Origin: Candidatus Neomarinimicrobiota bacterium
Lineage (GTDB): Bacteria; Fidelibacterota; Marinisomatia; Marinisomatales; S15-B10
NCBI GenBank assembly: GCA_012964825.1
Contig: DTTI01000069.1
Coordinates: forward strand, 1-64,000
Length of the DNA: 64,000 nucleotides
Direction: 5' to 3'
The position numbers were made by a program, and so were the translations under genes. The first letter of the stretch is position 1; each line of letters opens with the position of its first letter. Shown here piece after piece: positions 16,158 to 24,915 of this stretch. The notes beneath the pieces are model-generated. The model was not told the origin of the DNA. It was given only the letters and a program-made list of their open reading frames with translations, and made no database searches.

Positions 16158-17744
16158 ATGAGATATTTAAAAACAGCCTCGGCAGCCTTATTCATTCTCC
16201 TATTTTATCAGAGCAATGTATTTGGATCATCAAAGAGTTCCAGTGAACTGAAGAATCTCGCCGTGGATTATGTTGAAACAGACGCCAAAATGATTCAACA
16301 AATGGTGGATATGATCTTCAGTTTTGGAGAGCTGGGGTTTCAGGAAATAGAGACCTCCAAATACCTCGTGAATATTTTGAAGAAGAACGGGTTTAAGGTT
16401 CAAGAGGGAATCTCAGGGATGCCCACTGCATGGATGGCCGAATGGGGTTCAGGGAAACCTGTAATCGCTCTTGGTTCCGATATTGATGGCATTCCGAAAG
16501 CGTCTCAAAAACCCGGCGTGGGATACCACGACCCCCTCATCGAAGGCGCCCCCGGTCACGGCGAGGGGCATAACTCAGGACAGGCTGTTATTGTGGCAGC
16601 GGCCTTGGCTGTGAAAAAAATCATGAAAAAAGAAAAAATGAAAGGAACAATCCGGATTTGGCCCGGTGTAGCCGAGGAACAACTGGGCTCTAAAGCTTAC
16701 TTTGTTCGGGACGGATTTTTCAAAGATGTGGATGTCTGCATCTTCACACATGTGAGCCGTAATCTGTCTACCTCCTACGGCGCGGGAGGCGGGAACGGTC
16801 TTGTTTCAGTGGAATATACTTTCAAGGGGCAGACAGCTCACTCCGCCGGTTCTCCCTGGCGGGGCAGAAGTGCCCTTGATGCTGTGGAACTAATGAATAT
16901 CGGATGGAACTTCAGAAGAGAACATCTTCGTCCCAGCTATCGCGTCCATTACGTCATCACTGACGGCGGCGATCAACCCAATGTGGTCCCGCGGAATGCT
17001 TCCGTCTGGTACTACCTTCGGGAAATCGATTACAAGCATATCATGGATCTTTTCGATATGTCAAACGAAATTGCCAAGGGAGCGGCTCTTATGAGCAACA
17101 CAGAACTCGTCTCAACACGTATTCTGGGCAGTGCTTGGCCGCGGCACTTCAGCAAACCCGTTGCCATGGTCATGAACGATAATATCAAGGAGGTTGGTCT
17201 GCCAGAATGGAGTGATGCTGACCAAACGTTAGCAAAAGCTGTTCAGATAGAGGCCGGCAATGAAGAACCCGAGGGGCTCGCTACTGAGCTTGACACGCTG
17301 AGAGAGCCACTTCCGGAGCGGTATAACAAAGGTGGCGGTTCAGATGACATTGGTGATATCAGCTGGACAATACCTACGGTAACTCTCCGTTTTCCATCCA
17401 ACATTCCCGGTCTGCCCGGTCATAACTGGCTTAACTCTATCGCCATGGCGACACCCATCGCTCATAAAGGCGCAGTAGCCGGTGCGAAAGTGGTGGCCAT
17501 GACACTGGTGGACCTCTTCACCGACCCTTCCATCGTTACTGACGCAAAGAAGTATTATGAGGAAGAACAGGCATCCAAGATGGAATACAAACCCATGATC
17601 AGGGATGAGGACACCCCAGCCATTGATCTAAATAGAAAAATCATGGCGACGTACCGGGATGAAATGCGGAAGTATTACTACAATCCTAAGAAGTATGATA
17701 CTTATCTCGAACAGCTGGGGATAAAATATCCGACGGTAAAGTAG
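16158..17744 (+). CDS. Exported M20 family amidohydrolase (AbgB-like)
   Basis: This zinc-dependent hydrolase of the M20 family (aminobenzoyl-glutamate hydrolase subunit B and aminoacylase relatives) cleaves N-acyl or amide bonds of amino acids. I chose the ATG at 16158, preceded by AAGGAG. It gives 528 residues with a signal peptide (MRYLKTASAALFILLFYQ... cleaved near FGSS). Visible motifs are GELGFQE, LGSDIDGIP (metal Asp), the zinc site GHGEGHNSGQAV and PGVAEEQLGSKAYF (catalytic Glu). A dimerisation domain starting near TAHSAGSPWRGRSALDAVEL and a C-terminal GLPGHNW follow. Position in a mostly minus-strand region and a 3-nt gap to the convergent pterin dehydratase show compact packing. Confidence 0.92.
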   Translation: MRYLKTASAALFILLFYQSNVFGSSKSSSELKNLAVDYVETDAKMIQQMVDMIFSFGELGFQEIETSKYLVNILKKNGFKVQEGISGMPTAWMAEWGSGKPVIALGSDIDGIPKASQKPGVGYHDPLIEGAPGHGEGHNSGQAVIVAAALAVKKIMKKEKMKGTIRIWPGVAEEQLGSKAYFVRDGFFKDVDVCIFTHVSRNLSTSYGAGGGNGLVSVEYTFKGQTAHSAGSPWRGRSALDAVELMNIGWNFRREHLRPSYRVHYVITDGGDQPNVVPRNASVWYYLREIDYKHIMDLFDMSNEIAKGAALMSNTELVSTRILGSAWPRHFSKPVAMVMNDNIKEVGLPEWSDADQTLAKAVQIEAGNEEPEGLATELDTLREPLPERYNKGGGSDDIGDISWTIPTVTLRFPSNIPGLPGHNWLNSIAMATPIAHKGAVAGAKVVAMTLVDLFTDPSIVTDAKKYYEEEQASKMEYKPMIRDEDTPAIDLNRKIMATYRDEMRKYYYNPKKYDTYLEQLGIKYPTVK

Positions 17745-17747
17745 TAG

Positions 17748-18026
17748 CTAAAGCAGACTTTCGACCACTTTGGCCATCTTTACATCACGCTCGGTAACAC
17801 CGCCGGAGTCGTGGCTTGTAAAGGTAATCTCCACACGGCACCACCCAATCTCTAGATCGGGATGGTGATTGTGTTCTTCTGCCTTTTCAGCAAGACGATT
17901 TACAAAAGTGATACCATCCATGTAAGCTTCAAAAGTGCACTTTTTCACAAGAGAATTATCGCCAAATGACCAGCCGGGAAGTTCCTGAAGGGCTCTGTCA
18001 ATCTTCTTCTGCTCCAATCTACCCAT
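17748..18026 (-). CDS. 4a-hydroxytetrahydrobiopterin dehydratase (pterin carbinolamine dehydratase)
   Basis: The 92-residue protein matches the full family length. It dehydrates 4a-hydroxytetrahydropterin so that the cofactor of aromatic amino acid hydroxylases can be recycled. The family motif is EEHNHHPDLEIGWCRVEI, with the catalytic histidines, followed by FTSHDSGGVTERD. The gene lies 22 nt downstream of the selenocysteine AhpD-like gene on the same strand and is likely cotranscribed. No phenylalanine hydroxylase is present in the window. Confidence 0.95.
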   Translation of the reverse strand: MGRLEQKKIDRALQELPGWSFGDNSLVKKCTFEAYMDGITFVNRLAEKAEEHNHHPDLEIGWCRVEITFTSHDSGGVTERDVKMAKVVESLL

Positions 18027-18048
18027 ATCGGTTCACACTCCTTTTACG

Positions 18049-18618
18049 CTATGCGTTCCCGGTTGCCTGATCAACCTTTTCCATCTCTGGCTCCAAGTCA
18101 ACACCGAGGCCGTCAGCGATCCTGTTAATATAGTTAAAATAACTGATCACCTGTGCAGCATCGCTGATAGCTGACTGGCTGAATCCTTTCTGCCGTAAAT
18201 GTTCCACATCAGTCTGGGTCATCTTGTCGGGGGACTGGGTCAATTTTTCCGCCCATTGGCACAAGGCACGATCAGCTTCATCAAGCTCTGCCGACTTCCA
18301 GTCCCGTTTCAGCTGATCTGCCAGTTCATCATTCCCGACTTCAACACGGAAGTCTTCAACATGGGCCTCCACTCAGTAGAAACAGTCATTCATCCAAGAG
18401 ACTACCGCGGCCAGCATTTCTCGCTGTGCACGGGAAAGTTCCGATTCACCAAACATAATAGCCAGATACATCCGCATTGAGGCCTGAAGAGCTTGCGGGC
18501 TCCGGCTCATAATCTTCAAAATATTGTAGACCCTTCCACTCCGGCGGATACCTTTTTCATATTCAGCTTGAACAAGGCCTGCGGCATCTTCTGGTTTTAC
18601 GAGGTCAATATAAGCCAT
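18049..18618 (-). CDS. Selenocysteine-containing AhpD-like peroxidase-related enzyme
   Basis: An alkylhydroperoxidase of the AhpD/carboxymuconolactone decarboxylase fold. Reading through one UGA (18375-18373, codon 82) gives 189 residues that match the 'uncharacterised peroxidase-related' group along their whole length, including the C-terminal YFNYINRIADGLGVDLEPEM. The catalytic set is Glu67, Cys79, Sec82 and His86. The spacings of 12, 3 and 4 residues are the same as Glu118, Cys130, Cys133 and His137 of mycobacterial AhpD, so the second CxxC cysteine is replaced by selenocysteine (CFYU). A 6-bp stem-loop with the required geometry follows the UGA. The pterin dehydratase gene follows after 22 nt. 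The start ATG at 18618 has an AGGA-like site. Neither half alone would hold the active site. Confidence 0.94.
18337..18354 (-). promoter_or_regulatory. Bacterial SECIS element of the AhpD-like gene
   Basis: GACTTC (18354-18349) pairs perfectly with GAAGTC (18342-18337) around the 6-nt loop CGTGTT. The loop begins 25 nt after the UGA and its second base is G, both inside the known bacterial SECIS limits. The stem has no mismatch, although it lies in coding sequence. Confidence 0.85.
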
Positions 18619-18776
18619 TCTAGAATTCCTGTTTTTTTCTAAATGTCTTACCCACTGCGAAATTTATGTAAGCTATGCATCATGTCGCAACTAAGAGTAA
18701 GACCAAACAGTTGTAACGCTGAATGACCCAGTGTAACTTTGAAAAAAGAAGTTATTTTTGGGAAAGGAGCCTTGTG

Positions 18777-19238
18777 ATGTCTGAGAAAGAAAACAATCTT
18801 GTAAAAACGGGTGACCAGGTTGACCTGAGTAAATATGTGGATGGCGAAGGAGGTATTTTCAGTGTGCGCCAACTGGAAAACATCAGAGGCTGGAACAATA
18901 TCCAGTACGGTGCCGGACTTTCAGAAAAAAATGTAAACTCCAAGAAACTTTCCATGAACATAGCTACAATCCCGGCCGGCGGGGTGGCCCTGGCCCACAT
19001 CCATGAGGACTTCGAAGTGATGATCTACCTATTGCAAGGGAGTGTCCGTCACGAATACGGTCCGGGATGCAAGAAATCGGTTATTCATGAGGCCGGAGAC
19101 ATGATATTCATCGAACCGGGGATTCCCCACGAGGTGTTTAACGTAAGCGATACAACCGAGGTGAAGGCGGTGGTTGCCCGATCCGACGCTTCAGAATGGG
19201 AAAATATCGTCCCCTACGATCGGAACACTGAGGACTAA
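18777..19238 (+). CDS. Cupin domain protein
   Basis: The 153-residue protein has a single cupin barrel. Motif 1 is GGVALAHIHEDFEVMIYLLQG and motif 2 is GDMIFIEPGIPHEVFN, so two or three histidines and a glutamate can bind a metal. I chose the ATG at 18777, preceded by AAAGGAG; the upstream codons lie in a non-coding-like stretch. There is no signal peptide, so it is cytoplasmic. It is divergent from the selenocysteine AhpD-like gene, with 158 bases between the two starts that must hold both promoters. Function could be dioxygenase, isomerase or sensor. Confidence 0.88.
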   Translation: MSEKENNLVKTGDQVDLSKYVDGEGGIFSVRQLENIRGWNNIQYGAGLSEKNVNSKKLSMNIATIPAGGVALAHIHEDFEVMIYLLQGSVRHEYGPGCKKSVIHEAGDMIFIEPGIPHEVFNVSDTTEVKAVVARSDASEWENIVPYDRNTED

Positions 19239-19258
19239 GATTTAAGTCCTAATCTTAG
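19235..19258. terminator. Hairpin between convergent genes, possible terminator
   Basis: CTAAGATT (19235-19242) pairs with AATCTTAG (19251-19258) around 8 nt. It includes the stop codon of the cupin gene and lies between convergent genes. No T run follows on either strand, so classical intrinsic termination is doubtful. Confidence 0.35.
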
Positions 19259-19299
19259 GCGACTCTTCAACCTCCAGAGACTGAGTCGTTTCATAATCT

Positions 19300-19737
19300 T
19301 TAGTGCTTCTTCTTTTTCATTTTATTGATAATCACTTTTTTCTGCTTTTTTCCATCTTCATTATCTTCATCAATCCATATTTCCATTTCCCCAGAACCAC
19401 CTTCAAATTTTCCGTGACCTGTGGTAATAACATGTACTTCGCCTTCCTCTGTAACCCACTTAATCCCCTCACCTGTTTCTTCAAAGTTGGAGGCATCCAC
19501 AGGCTTTCCGTTTACCGTTACATTGAGGATGGTATCACCATCAGTCACTTCCTTTTCAACTCTTACATCCATGGTTTTTCCAAAAGAAGCTGAAGTGTGG
19601 TCTCCATCATGTGCACCAATAAAAATGTGCTCATCATCATCTTCCAAGTGCATATTACTGAAAAGAATCAACCCTGCAGCCACAACGGCCAGGGCCAGAT
19701 ATTTCCAGAGCATATCCAGTTTCTCTTTTGTCGTCAT
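19300..19737 (-). CDS. Hypothetical membrane-anchored acidic protein
   Basis: The 145-residue protein has one membrane segment at residues 12-28 and then a very acidic soluble part (LEDDDEHIF and later IDEDNEDG) ending in a lysine-rich tail (NKMKKKKH). The middle region (about 50-115) looks like beta strands: VEKEVTDGDTILNVTVNGK and EEGEVHVITTGHGKFEGG. I do not recognise the family. The gene lies 45 nt downstream of the epimerase-like Tat substrate's start region on the opposite side of a compact minus-strand run, and it is convergent with the cupin gene. The anchor suggests a periplasmic location. Confidence 0.75.
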   Translation of the reverse strand: MTTKEKLDMLWKYLALAVVAAGLILFSNMHLEDDDEHIFIGAHDGDHTSASFGKTMDVRVEKEVTDGDTILNVTVNGKPVDASNFEETGEGIKWVTEEGEVHVITTGHGKFEGGSGEMEIWIDEDNEDGKKQKKVIINKMKKKKH

Positions 19738-19782
19738 AGTCTTTCTCCCTTTTGAGTCAATTTAAAAGATAGAAACATCACA

Positions 19783-20901
19783 TCAGTTTTTTTTAGCATG
19801 CCATTCTTCTAGAACCTCAAGTTCCCGCTCAGCAGAGATCCCAGCTTTCAATTTCGCTGTTCTCTCGGCAGGTTGAGATTTATACCATTCTAAAGTGTCA
19901 AATGCTGTAACTGCAAGGGGCCGGTAAGTGAGTCCCGCTGCCAGCGGTTTGGAAAGATCAAATCTCTGAAAGCCCAGACGGTCGCCTTCTGCGGGCATCC
20001 AGCAGGGAAATTCACGATAAGGACGAAGTTTCCTCTCCAATAGAAAATCCGTTTCAACCCAGGTGAATGATACATCGACATTAGTAACTGCTCGGCATCC
20101 GTAGAGGAATTCGGCAAAAGAGAGGGGTGACTGAGGTCCGAGAGCGTTGTAACTCCCCGTATTTTCATTCTCTATAAGATGGATATACCACTCTGCCAAA
20201 TCTCTGACATCTATAAACATAACACCGTTTTCAGGGTCCCCTGGTGCCAGTACCTCACCTCCCCTGTCGATTCGCACAGGCCAGTAAGTGAAACGGTCTG
20301 TGTTATCTCCGGGGCCTACTATGAGACCCGGCCGAACGATGAGGGTACGATCGCCAAACGCTTTTCGGGCTTCACGCTCACATAAAACCTTATCCTGGCC
20401 GTAGCCGAGACTGCGACGCTCATCTACTGCACTTGGATCAGGATCGTACTGAGGGCTGGTTTCGTCCATACCTATCTCTGAAAAATCTGCGTAGGTAGAA
20501 CGGGTAGATGTAAAGAGGTAACGACCCACAGAATTTTTCAATAATTGGGCTGAATCTCGGACCCACCAAGGTCGGATTGCTGAATTATCGATCACTACAT
20601 CCCATGTGCGACCCTTGAGTGATTCAATATCATTCTCTCTATCCCCTTTCAGCTTTTCAACCTCAGGAAAAAGGTGAGTATTTGTTTTCCCACGGTTAAA
20701 AAGGGTAATAACATGACCACGGGCCTGTGCGCTTTTCACCATATGAGGTCCGATAAATCCGGTACCCCCCAGGATGAGAATAGACATGCGTTTCCCAGCT
20801 CCGTAGTTAACAGTGTTTGTCTTCCCTTTAGACAGGTTAAACCCTAAAGCTGTTGTTGCAACGGTTGCTGCCTTTAGAAATTCCCTTCTGGATTTTTTCA
20901 T
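19783..20901 (-). CDS. Exported NAD-dependent epimerase/dehydratase (Tat signal)
   Basis: The 372-residue protein has a twin-arginine-like signal (KKSRREFLKAATVATTALGF) and then a Rossmann motif (ILILGGTGFIGPHMVKSA). It belongs to the extended SDR family. Folding with NAD(P) in the cytoplasm before Tat export would explain the signal. The active-site region reads RYLFTSTRSTYADF, without a clear YxxxK, so classical epimerase chemistry is uncertain. The substrate is unknown. It stands alone on the minus strand between the acidic membrane protein and the amidase. Confidence 0.87.
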   Translation of the reverse strand: MKKSRREFLKAATVATTALGFNLSKGKTNTVNYGAGKRMSILILGGTGFIGPHMVKSAQARGHVITLFNRGKTNTHLFPEVEKLKGDRENDIESLKGRTWDVVIDNSAIRPWWVRDSAQLLKNSVGRYLFTSTRSTYADFSEIGMDETSPQYDPDPSAVDERRSLGYGQDKVLCEREARKAFGDRTLIVRPGLIVGPGDNTDRFTYWPVRIDRGGEVLAPGDPENGVMFIDVRDLAEWYIHLIENENTGSYNALGPQSPLSFAEFLYGCRAVTNVDVSFTWVETDFLLERKLRPYREFPCWMPAEGDRLGFQRFDLSKPLAAGLTYRPLAVTAFDTLEWYKSQPAERTAKLKAGISAERELEVLEEWHAKKN

Positions 20902-20966
20902 CTCTTACCTATCATTTTATTAGAAAATATATGAACTGGTTCAATAAAGCTAGGTTGACAAGCCTT

Positions 20967-22427
20967 TCAATTTATTTTTGGCGGCTGATTAAAACCGCCA
21001 CATACTTTTTCAAGCAGTTCCGCGAATTTTATTGTCGTCCGGTCCTCAAGATAGGGACCTACAATCTGTATACCAATAGGCAACCCATCTTCAGATAGTC
21101 CAATGGGTGCAACTGTGGCAGGAAGCTGAGCGTTGATGGCCAGTCCTGCCCACACCATCAGATCAAAATAAGGCCTTGGCTCGCCATTCACTATCAGTTT
21201 CCTCTGGAAAAAGTCGGGACTGTGATCGTGTTCAAACGCGGAGGTAACCGTTGTGGGACATAAGAGCACATCATAGTCGTGGAACAACTCGTGCCACTTC
21301 GCCCGGACACGGTGTCGCCGCTCATCGGCTGACAGCCAATCCTTGTGAGGAATCATTGACCCTCGGGCATGTCGAACAGGCAGAGAGTCATCTTCCGGAG
21401 TACTTCCTTCAACAAGTTTTTTCATTCCTGCAATTACATTCGGAGGGAAGCCTGTGGCGATGACAGGAGGAACGAGATTCCAGAAGATGCGGTCATTAAT
21501 CTCAAGAGTTATGTTGGGGTGAGTCTCCTCAATTTTTACACCATGTTTCGCCAGTTCATCCACCACCCCCTGAATAACATCTGCAATGGCTCTCTCCACA
21601 GAACAGTATGAATCATTTAGCCAGACGGCCACACGAAAATCATTCAGCGTCTCATGTCTCGATGGCGGCAGTTCCATTTTCCACGCCACACCGTCCATCA
21701 TTTTTGGTGCTACCAGTAATGAAAGAGCAAGTTCAAGGTCCTCTGGTGAACGGGCCAATGGGCCCGCAACGGAGAGGGTGTCACCATCATTCACACACCC
21801 GGGTGGTGGCGGGATGTGCCCCCGCATAGAGATGATGCCGTAGCTTGGTTTATGGCCGTATACTCCGCAAAAATGGGCCGGCGTTCGGATGGAGCCACCA
21901 ATGTCGCTGCCAATTTCTAACGGTGTCATTCCAGCCGCCAGCGCTGCCGCGGCGCCTCCCGAGGATCCGCCGGGTGTTCTGGTAATGTCCCACGGATTAT
22001 TTGTAGTCCCATAAACATCGTTAAAGGTTTGGAAATCGCCCGACAGCAGTGGGACATTTGTCTTCCCGAATACAATAGCTCCTGCATCCACGAGGCGCTG
22101 AACGGCGTCAGCGTTCCTCACTGGGAAGTGATCCTTCCATTTAGGAGATCCGCCGGTAGAGGCTATCCCTTCTACCTCAAAGGAATCTTTAACGGTCATG
22201 GGGAGACCATGTAGAGGGCCCCACGATTCACCCTGGGTGAGCGCTTCGTCAGCAGCCTTGGCTCGCTCCGTGGCCTGTTCGGCATCAGTTACCACAACTG
22301 CGTTGATCTCTTGATTACTCGCCTCGATTTTTCGAAGATGAATTTCAAGCAGCTCCAGAGCGGATATCTCCTTCTTCTGTATTTTCTCAAGCAAGCCAGT
22401 GGCGGTTTGATACAGATCGATGTTCAA
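20967..22427 (-). CDS. Amidase signature family enzyme
   Basis: This hydrolase of carboxylic amides uses the Ser-cisSer-Lys triad: Lys80 in MTVKDSFEVEG, Ser155 in TPGGSSGGAAAA and Ser179 in GSDIGGSIRTPAHF. I chose the TTG at 22427, seven bases after the permease stop, giving 486 residues that begin with the usual helix (DLYQTATGLLEKIQ). Longer readings start inside the permease gene and add unrelated residues. There is no signal peptide, so it is cytoplasmic. Coupling to an amino-acid permease suggests it hydrolyses an imported amide or N-carbamoyl compound. Confidence 0.9.
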   Translation of the reverse strand: MNIDLYQTATGLLEKIQKKEISALELLEIHLRKIEASNQEINAVVVTDAEQATERAKAADEALTQGESWGPLHGLPMTVKDSFEVEGIASTGGSPKWKDHFPVRNADAVQRLVDAGAIVFGKTNVPLLSGDFQTFNDVYGTTNNPWDITRTPGGSSGGAAAALAAGMTPLEIGSDIGGSIRTPAHFCGVYGHKPSYGIISMRGHIPPPPGCVNDGDTLSVAGPLARSPEDLELALSLLVAPKMMDGVAWKMELPPSRHETLNDFRVAVWLNDSYCSVERAIADVIQGVVDELAKHGVKIEETHPNITLEINDRIFWNLVPPVIATGFPPNVIAGMKKLVEGSTPEDDSLPVRHARGSMIPHKDWLSADERRHRVRAKWHELFHDYDVLLCPTTVTSAFEHDHSPDFFQRKLIVNGEPRPYFDLMVWAGLAINAQLPATVAPIGLSEDGLPIGIQIVGPYLEDRTTIKFAELLEKVCGGFNQPPKIN

Positions 22428-22431
22428 TAGA

Positions 22432-23778
22432 TCATCTCTCCATGGTGAGATCTCTGGCCAACCGGGCGTTATAATCAAATCCTTCGGCCTTCCCCTGCTG
22501 GCGGCCCACGAAAAAGAGAGCGCTCCCCACAGCCAGCCATAAGATTGTCCAAACAAAGACTGTCTTCAATATGGACACCATGAATATGAGCATGACGGCC
22601 GCTGAGAAAAGTCCAATGCCGATAACAATCAAAGGTGACGGCTTGAATTGAGCCGACTCATAGAGTGGCCGGTTGACTTTCGGCAGCATCATGAGTGCCA
22701 CCCCTTGAAGAAAATAGATGATGAAAATTCCGATGAGCCCCGTGTTTAAAAGAAATTGTGCTGATTGCGTCCATATAAGAACGATACAGATGACAGCACT
22801 GATGATTAGGCTAACGTAGGGTGTTCGCCATTTAGGATGGACCGCCGAGAAAAAACTGGGCATGAGACGATCTTCACTAAAGACAAAGAATATCCGTGAT
22901 GGGACAAGAATCGAACCGTTAATACTGGTCAAAAAAGCACTCATGGCTCCGAGAGCCACTATGCCGGCGCCCCAGGGTGGAAGATACACAGCCGCTGCAT
23001 CGGCCATGGCAGACTGGGATTGAGCCAATACTTCGGCGGGAAGAACCCCAAACGCCACAAAAGACATGAGAAAAAAGATGACCACTGACGCAAGAACACC
23101 TCTCACAAATATGACGGGTAACGTCCGTGTGGCGTCCTTGGTTTCTCCTGCCGTCTGGGCCAGCGTCTCAAAGCCGGCATAGCTGAAAAAGAGCACAGGC
23201 ATTGCCGACAGTAAGCCACCCCACCCTTTGGGCAGAATCGGGTCGTAATAGTTGAGGTCAACGGCTGCCAATCCCGGTACCACAAGCAGCACAATGCTGA
23301 TCATGAGAACAATCAGCATGCCAATCTGAACCCTGCCGTAATATTTGATCCCAAAAATGTTGATTCCATAAAAAACTAGCAGCACGATCACCGCCCAAAA
23401 ACGTGGATCCTGTCCCGGGATAAAGAAATTCATATATTCACCGAAACTGGTAGACATGAAAGAAATGGCTCCAACAAACGCCACCAGCTTCATCCACATA
23501 GCCACGAAACCGATGTAATAATTCCCGAACGTTCTGGAAATATGTAAATATGCACCGCCGGGGCGATTGCCAAGAGGTGTTGAAGAAAAAACACTGTACG
23601 CAAGAGCTGTGGCGAGAACAATGGGAGCAAACAGGAGATAGGCAAAGGGAACTGAACTCCCCGCCACAGCACCTGCCTCCCCCGTCACACGAAAGATGCC
23701 AGCGCCCACCAAAATACCAACAATGGTGGCGTAGCCGGAGAGAGAACCGAGATCACGACGGAGGGTTGAGTCACTCAT
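22432..23778 (-). CDS. APC family amino acid permease
   Basis: The 448-residue inner-membrane transporter has 12 membrane segments and the APC family start (LGSLSGYATIVGILVGAGIF). Members import or exchange amino acids and polyamines. The C-terminal tail is short and charged. The stop codon lies 4 nt before the amidase start, so the two genes probably form an operon. An upstream promoter must lie in the 142-nt gap shared with the divergent ornithine-cyclodeaminase-like gene. Confidence 0.93.
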   Translation of the reverse strand: MSDSTLRRDLGSLSGYATIVGILVGAGIFRVTGEAGAVAGSSVPFAYLLFAPIVLATALAYSVFSSTPLGNRPGGAYLHISRTFGNYYIGFVAMWMKLVAFVGAISFMSTSFGEYMNFFIPGQDPRFWAVIVLLVFYGINIFGIKYYGRVQIGMLIVLMISIVLLVVPGLAAVDLNYYDPILPKGWGGLLSAMPVLFFSYAGFETLAQTAGETKDATRTLPVIFVRGVLASVVIFFLMSFVAFGVLPAEVLAQSQSAMADAAAVYLPPWGAGIVALGAMSAFLTSINGSILVPSRIFFVFSEDRLMPSFFSAVHPKWRTPYVSLIISAVICIVLIWTQSAQFLLNTGLIGIFIIYFLQGVALMMLPKVNRPLYESAQFKPSPLIVIGIGLFSAAVMLIFMVSILKTVFVWTILWLAVGSALFFVGRQQGKAEGFDYNARLARDLTMER

Positions 23779-23920
23779 AGGGAAAGTAAGTGTCGAAACT
23801 ACCTTCCCGTCAGCCGAAAGTCAAGACAGGGAGACAGATTGGAGCGGAAAGATCACATATCTAATTTATGCTTATCATGCTCAGGCATCCTGGCAATCTA
23901 TTATTAAGGAGTCAGCGGAT

Positions 23921-24904
23921 ATGAAAGTTCTCATCATCAACCGTCAGCAGGTAAAAGAGCTGTTGCCCATGCGGGCTTGTATGGACGTACTGGCGAACAC
24001 ATTTCGGGCTTATGCCCGCGGAGAGGCTGTCCAGCCCCTTAGAACCATGATGAAGGTGCCTAGCAGCGGCGGAATCCTGGCCCCCATGCCAGGGTATGAT
24101 GGTGCCTCGAAAGCACTGGCTGTTAAGCTTATCACTGTTTTTCACAATGAAGGCGAGAGCAAGTTTGATTCCCATCAAGGTTTGGTGATTCTTTTCTCTG
24201 CCAAATACGGCAATCCGCTGGCCATTATGGACGCCATAGAGATCACAGCCATCCGGACAGCTGCCGCCAGCGGTGTTGCCACGGAATCGCTGGCCAGGGA
24301 AGAAGCAGCTATACTGGCTATTCTGGGCTCCGGTGTACAGGCCCGGTCTCATTTCACCGCCATGATGGAAGCAAGACCCATTCAGTCTGTCCGAATTTGG
24401 AGTCGAACACAAAAACATGCTGAGAAACTTGCTGAAGAACTATCAGATCAACCCTCAGTGAAAATCACTGTTGCAGAAAACGCTCAGAAAGCTGTGACTG
24501 GCGCACATATCGTTTGCACAGTCACTTCTGCTATTGAGCCGATCTTGGAAGGGTCCTGGCTTTCTCCGGGTATCCACATCAACGCAGTGGGCTCAAGCAT
24601 GGCAAAGAGACGAGAGCTCGATAGTGAGGCGGTGATCAATTCAAAGCTCTATGTGGACAGTCGTGAATCGGCTACCAATGAGGCTGGCGACTTTCTCATT
24701 CCTCTTTCTGAAGGGACAGTTTCTCATGATCATATCCTGGGAGAAATAGGAGAAGTTCTGGAAGGGACTGCTGACGGACGGCAGTCAGCGGATGAAATCA
24801 CCCTGTTTAAATCACTGGGAATGGCTGTGGAAGATGTAGCGGCGGCACAATATATCTACAGTCAGGCACAGGAAAAAGAGGCCGGCGTTTGGGTCGATAT
24901 GTGA
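23921..24904 (+). CDS. Ornithine cyclodeaminase / mu-crystallin family protein
   Basis: The 327-residue NAD(P)-binding protein belongs to the family that includes ornithine cyclodeaminase, alanine dehydrogenase and ketimine reductases. The N-terminal substrate domain (QQVKELLPMRACMDVLANTF) is followed by a Rossmann fold with AILGSGVQARSHFTAM and SRTQKHAEKLAEEL. AAEEL-like tails and DSRESATNEAGDFL complete the family pattern. The start at 23921 follows AAGGAG. It sits between a permease-amidase pair and a RidA-PLP enzyme pair, so it probably reduces or deaminates an imine or amino acid in the same pathway. The exact substrate cannot be fixed from sequence. Confidence 0.9.
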   Translation: MKVLIINRQQVKELLPMRACMDVLANTFRAYARGEAVQPLRTMMKVPSSGGILAPMPGYDGASKALAVKLITVFHNEGESKFDSHQGLVILFSAKYGNPLAIMDAIEITAIRTAAASGVATESLAREEAAILAILGSGVQARSHFTAMMEARPIQSVRIWSRTQKHAEKLAEELSDQPSVKITVAENAQKAVTGAHIVCTVTSAIEPILEGSWLSPGIHINAVGSSMAKRRELDSEAVINSKLYVDSRESATNEAGDFLIPLSEGTVSHDHILGEIGEVLEGTADGRQSADEITLFKSLGMAVEDVAAAQYIYSQAQEKEAGVWVDM

Positions 24905-24915
24905 AGGCCTAAAAC

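Noticed and set aside
18049-18618. AhpD-like gene as two short genes
   Set aside because: The second half would lack its start and the catalytic cysteine pair would be split. The UGA replaces the second CxxC cysteine with unchanged spacing on both sides.
23912-24418. Minus-strand reading frame opposite the ornithine-cyclodeaminase-like gene
   Set aside because: Antisense shadow; the plus-strand gene has a strong ribosome site and full family match.
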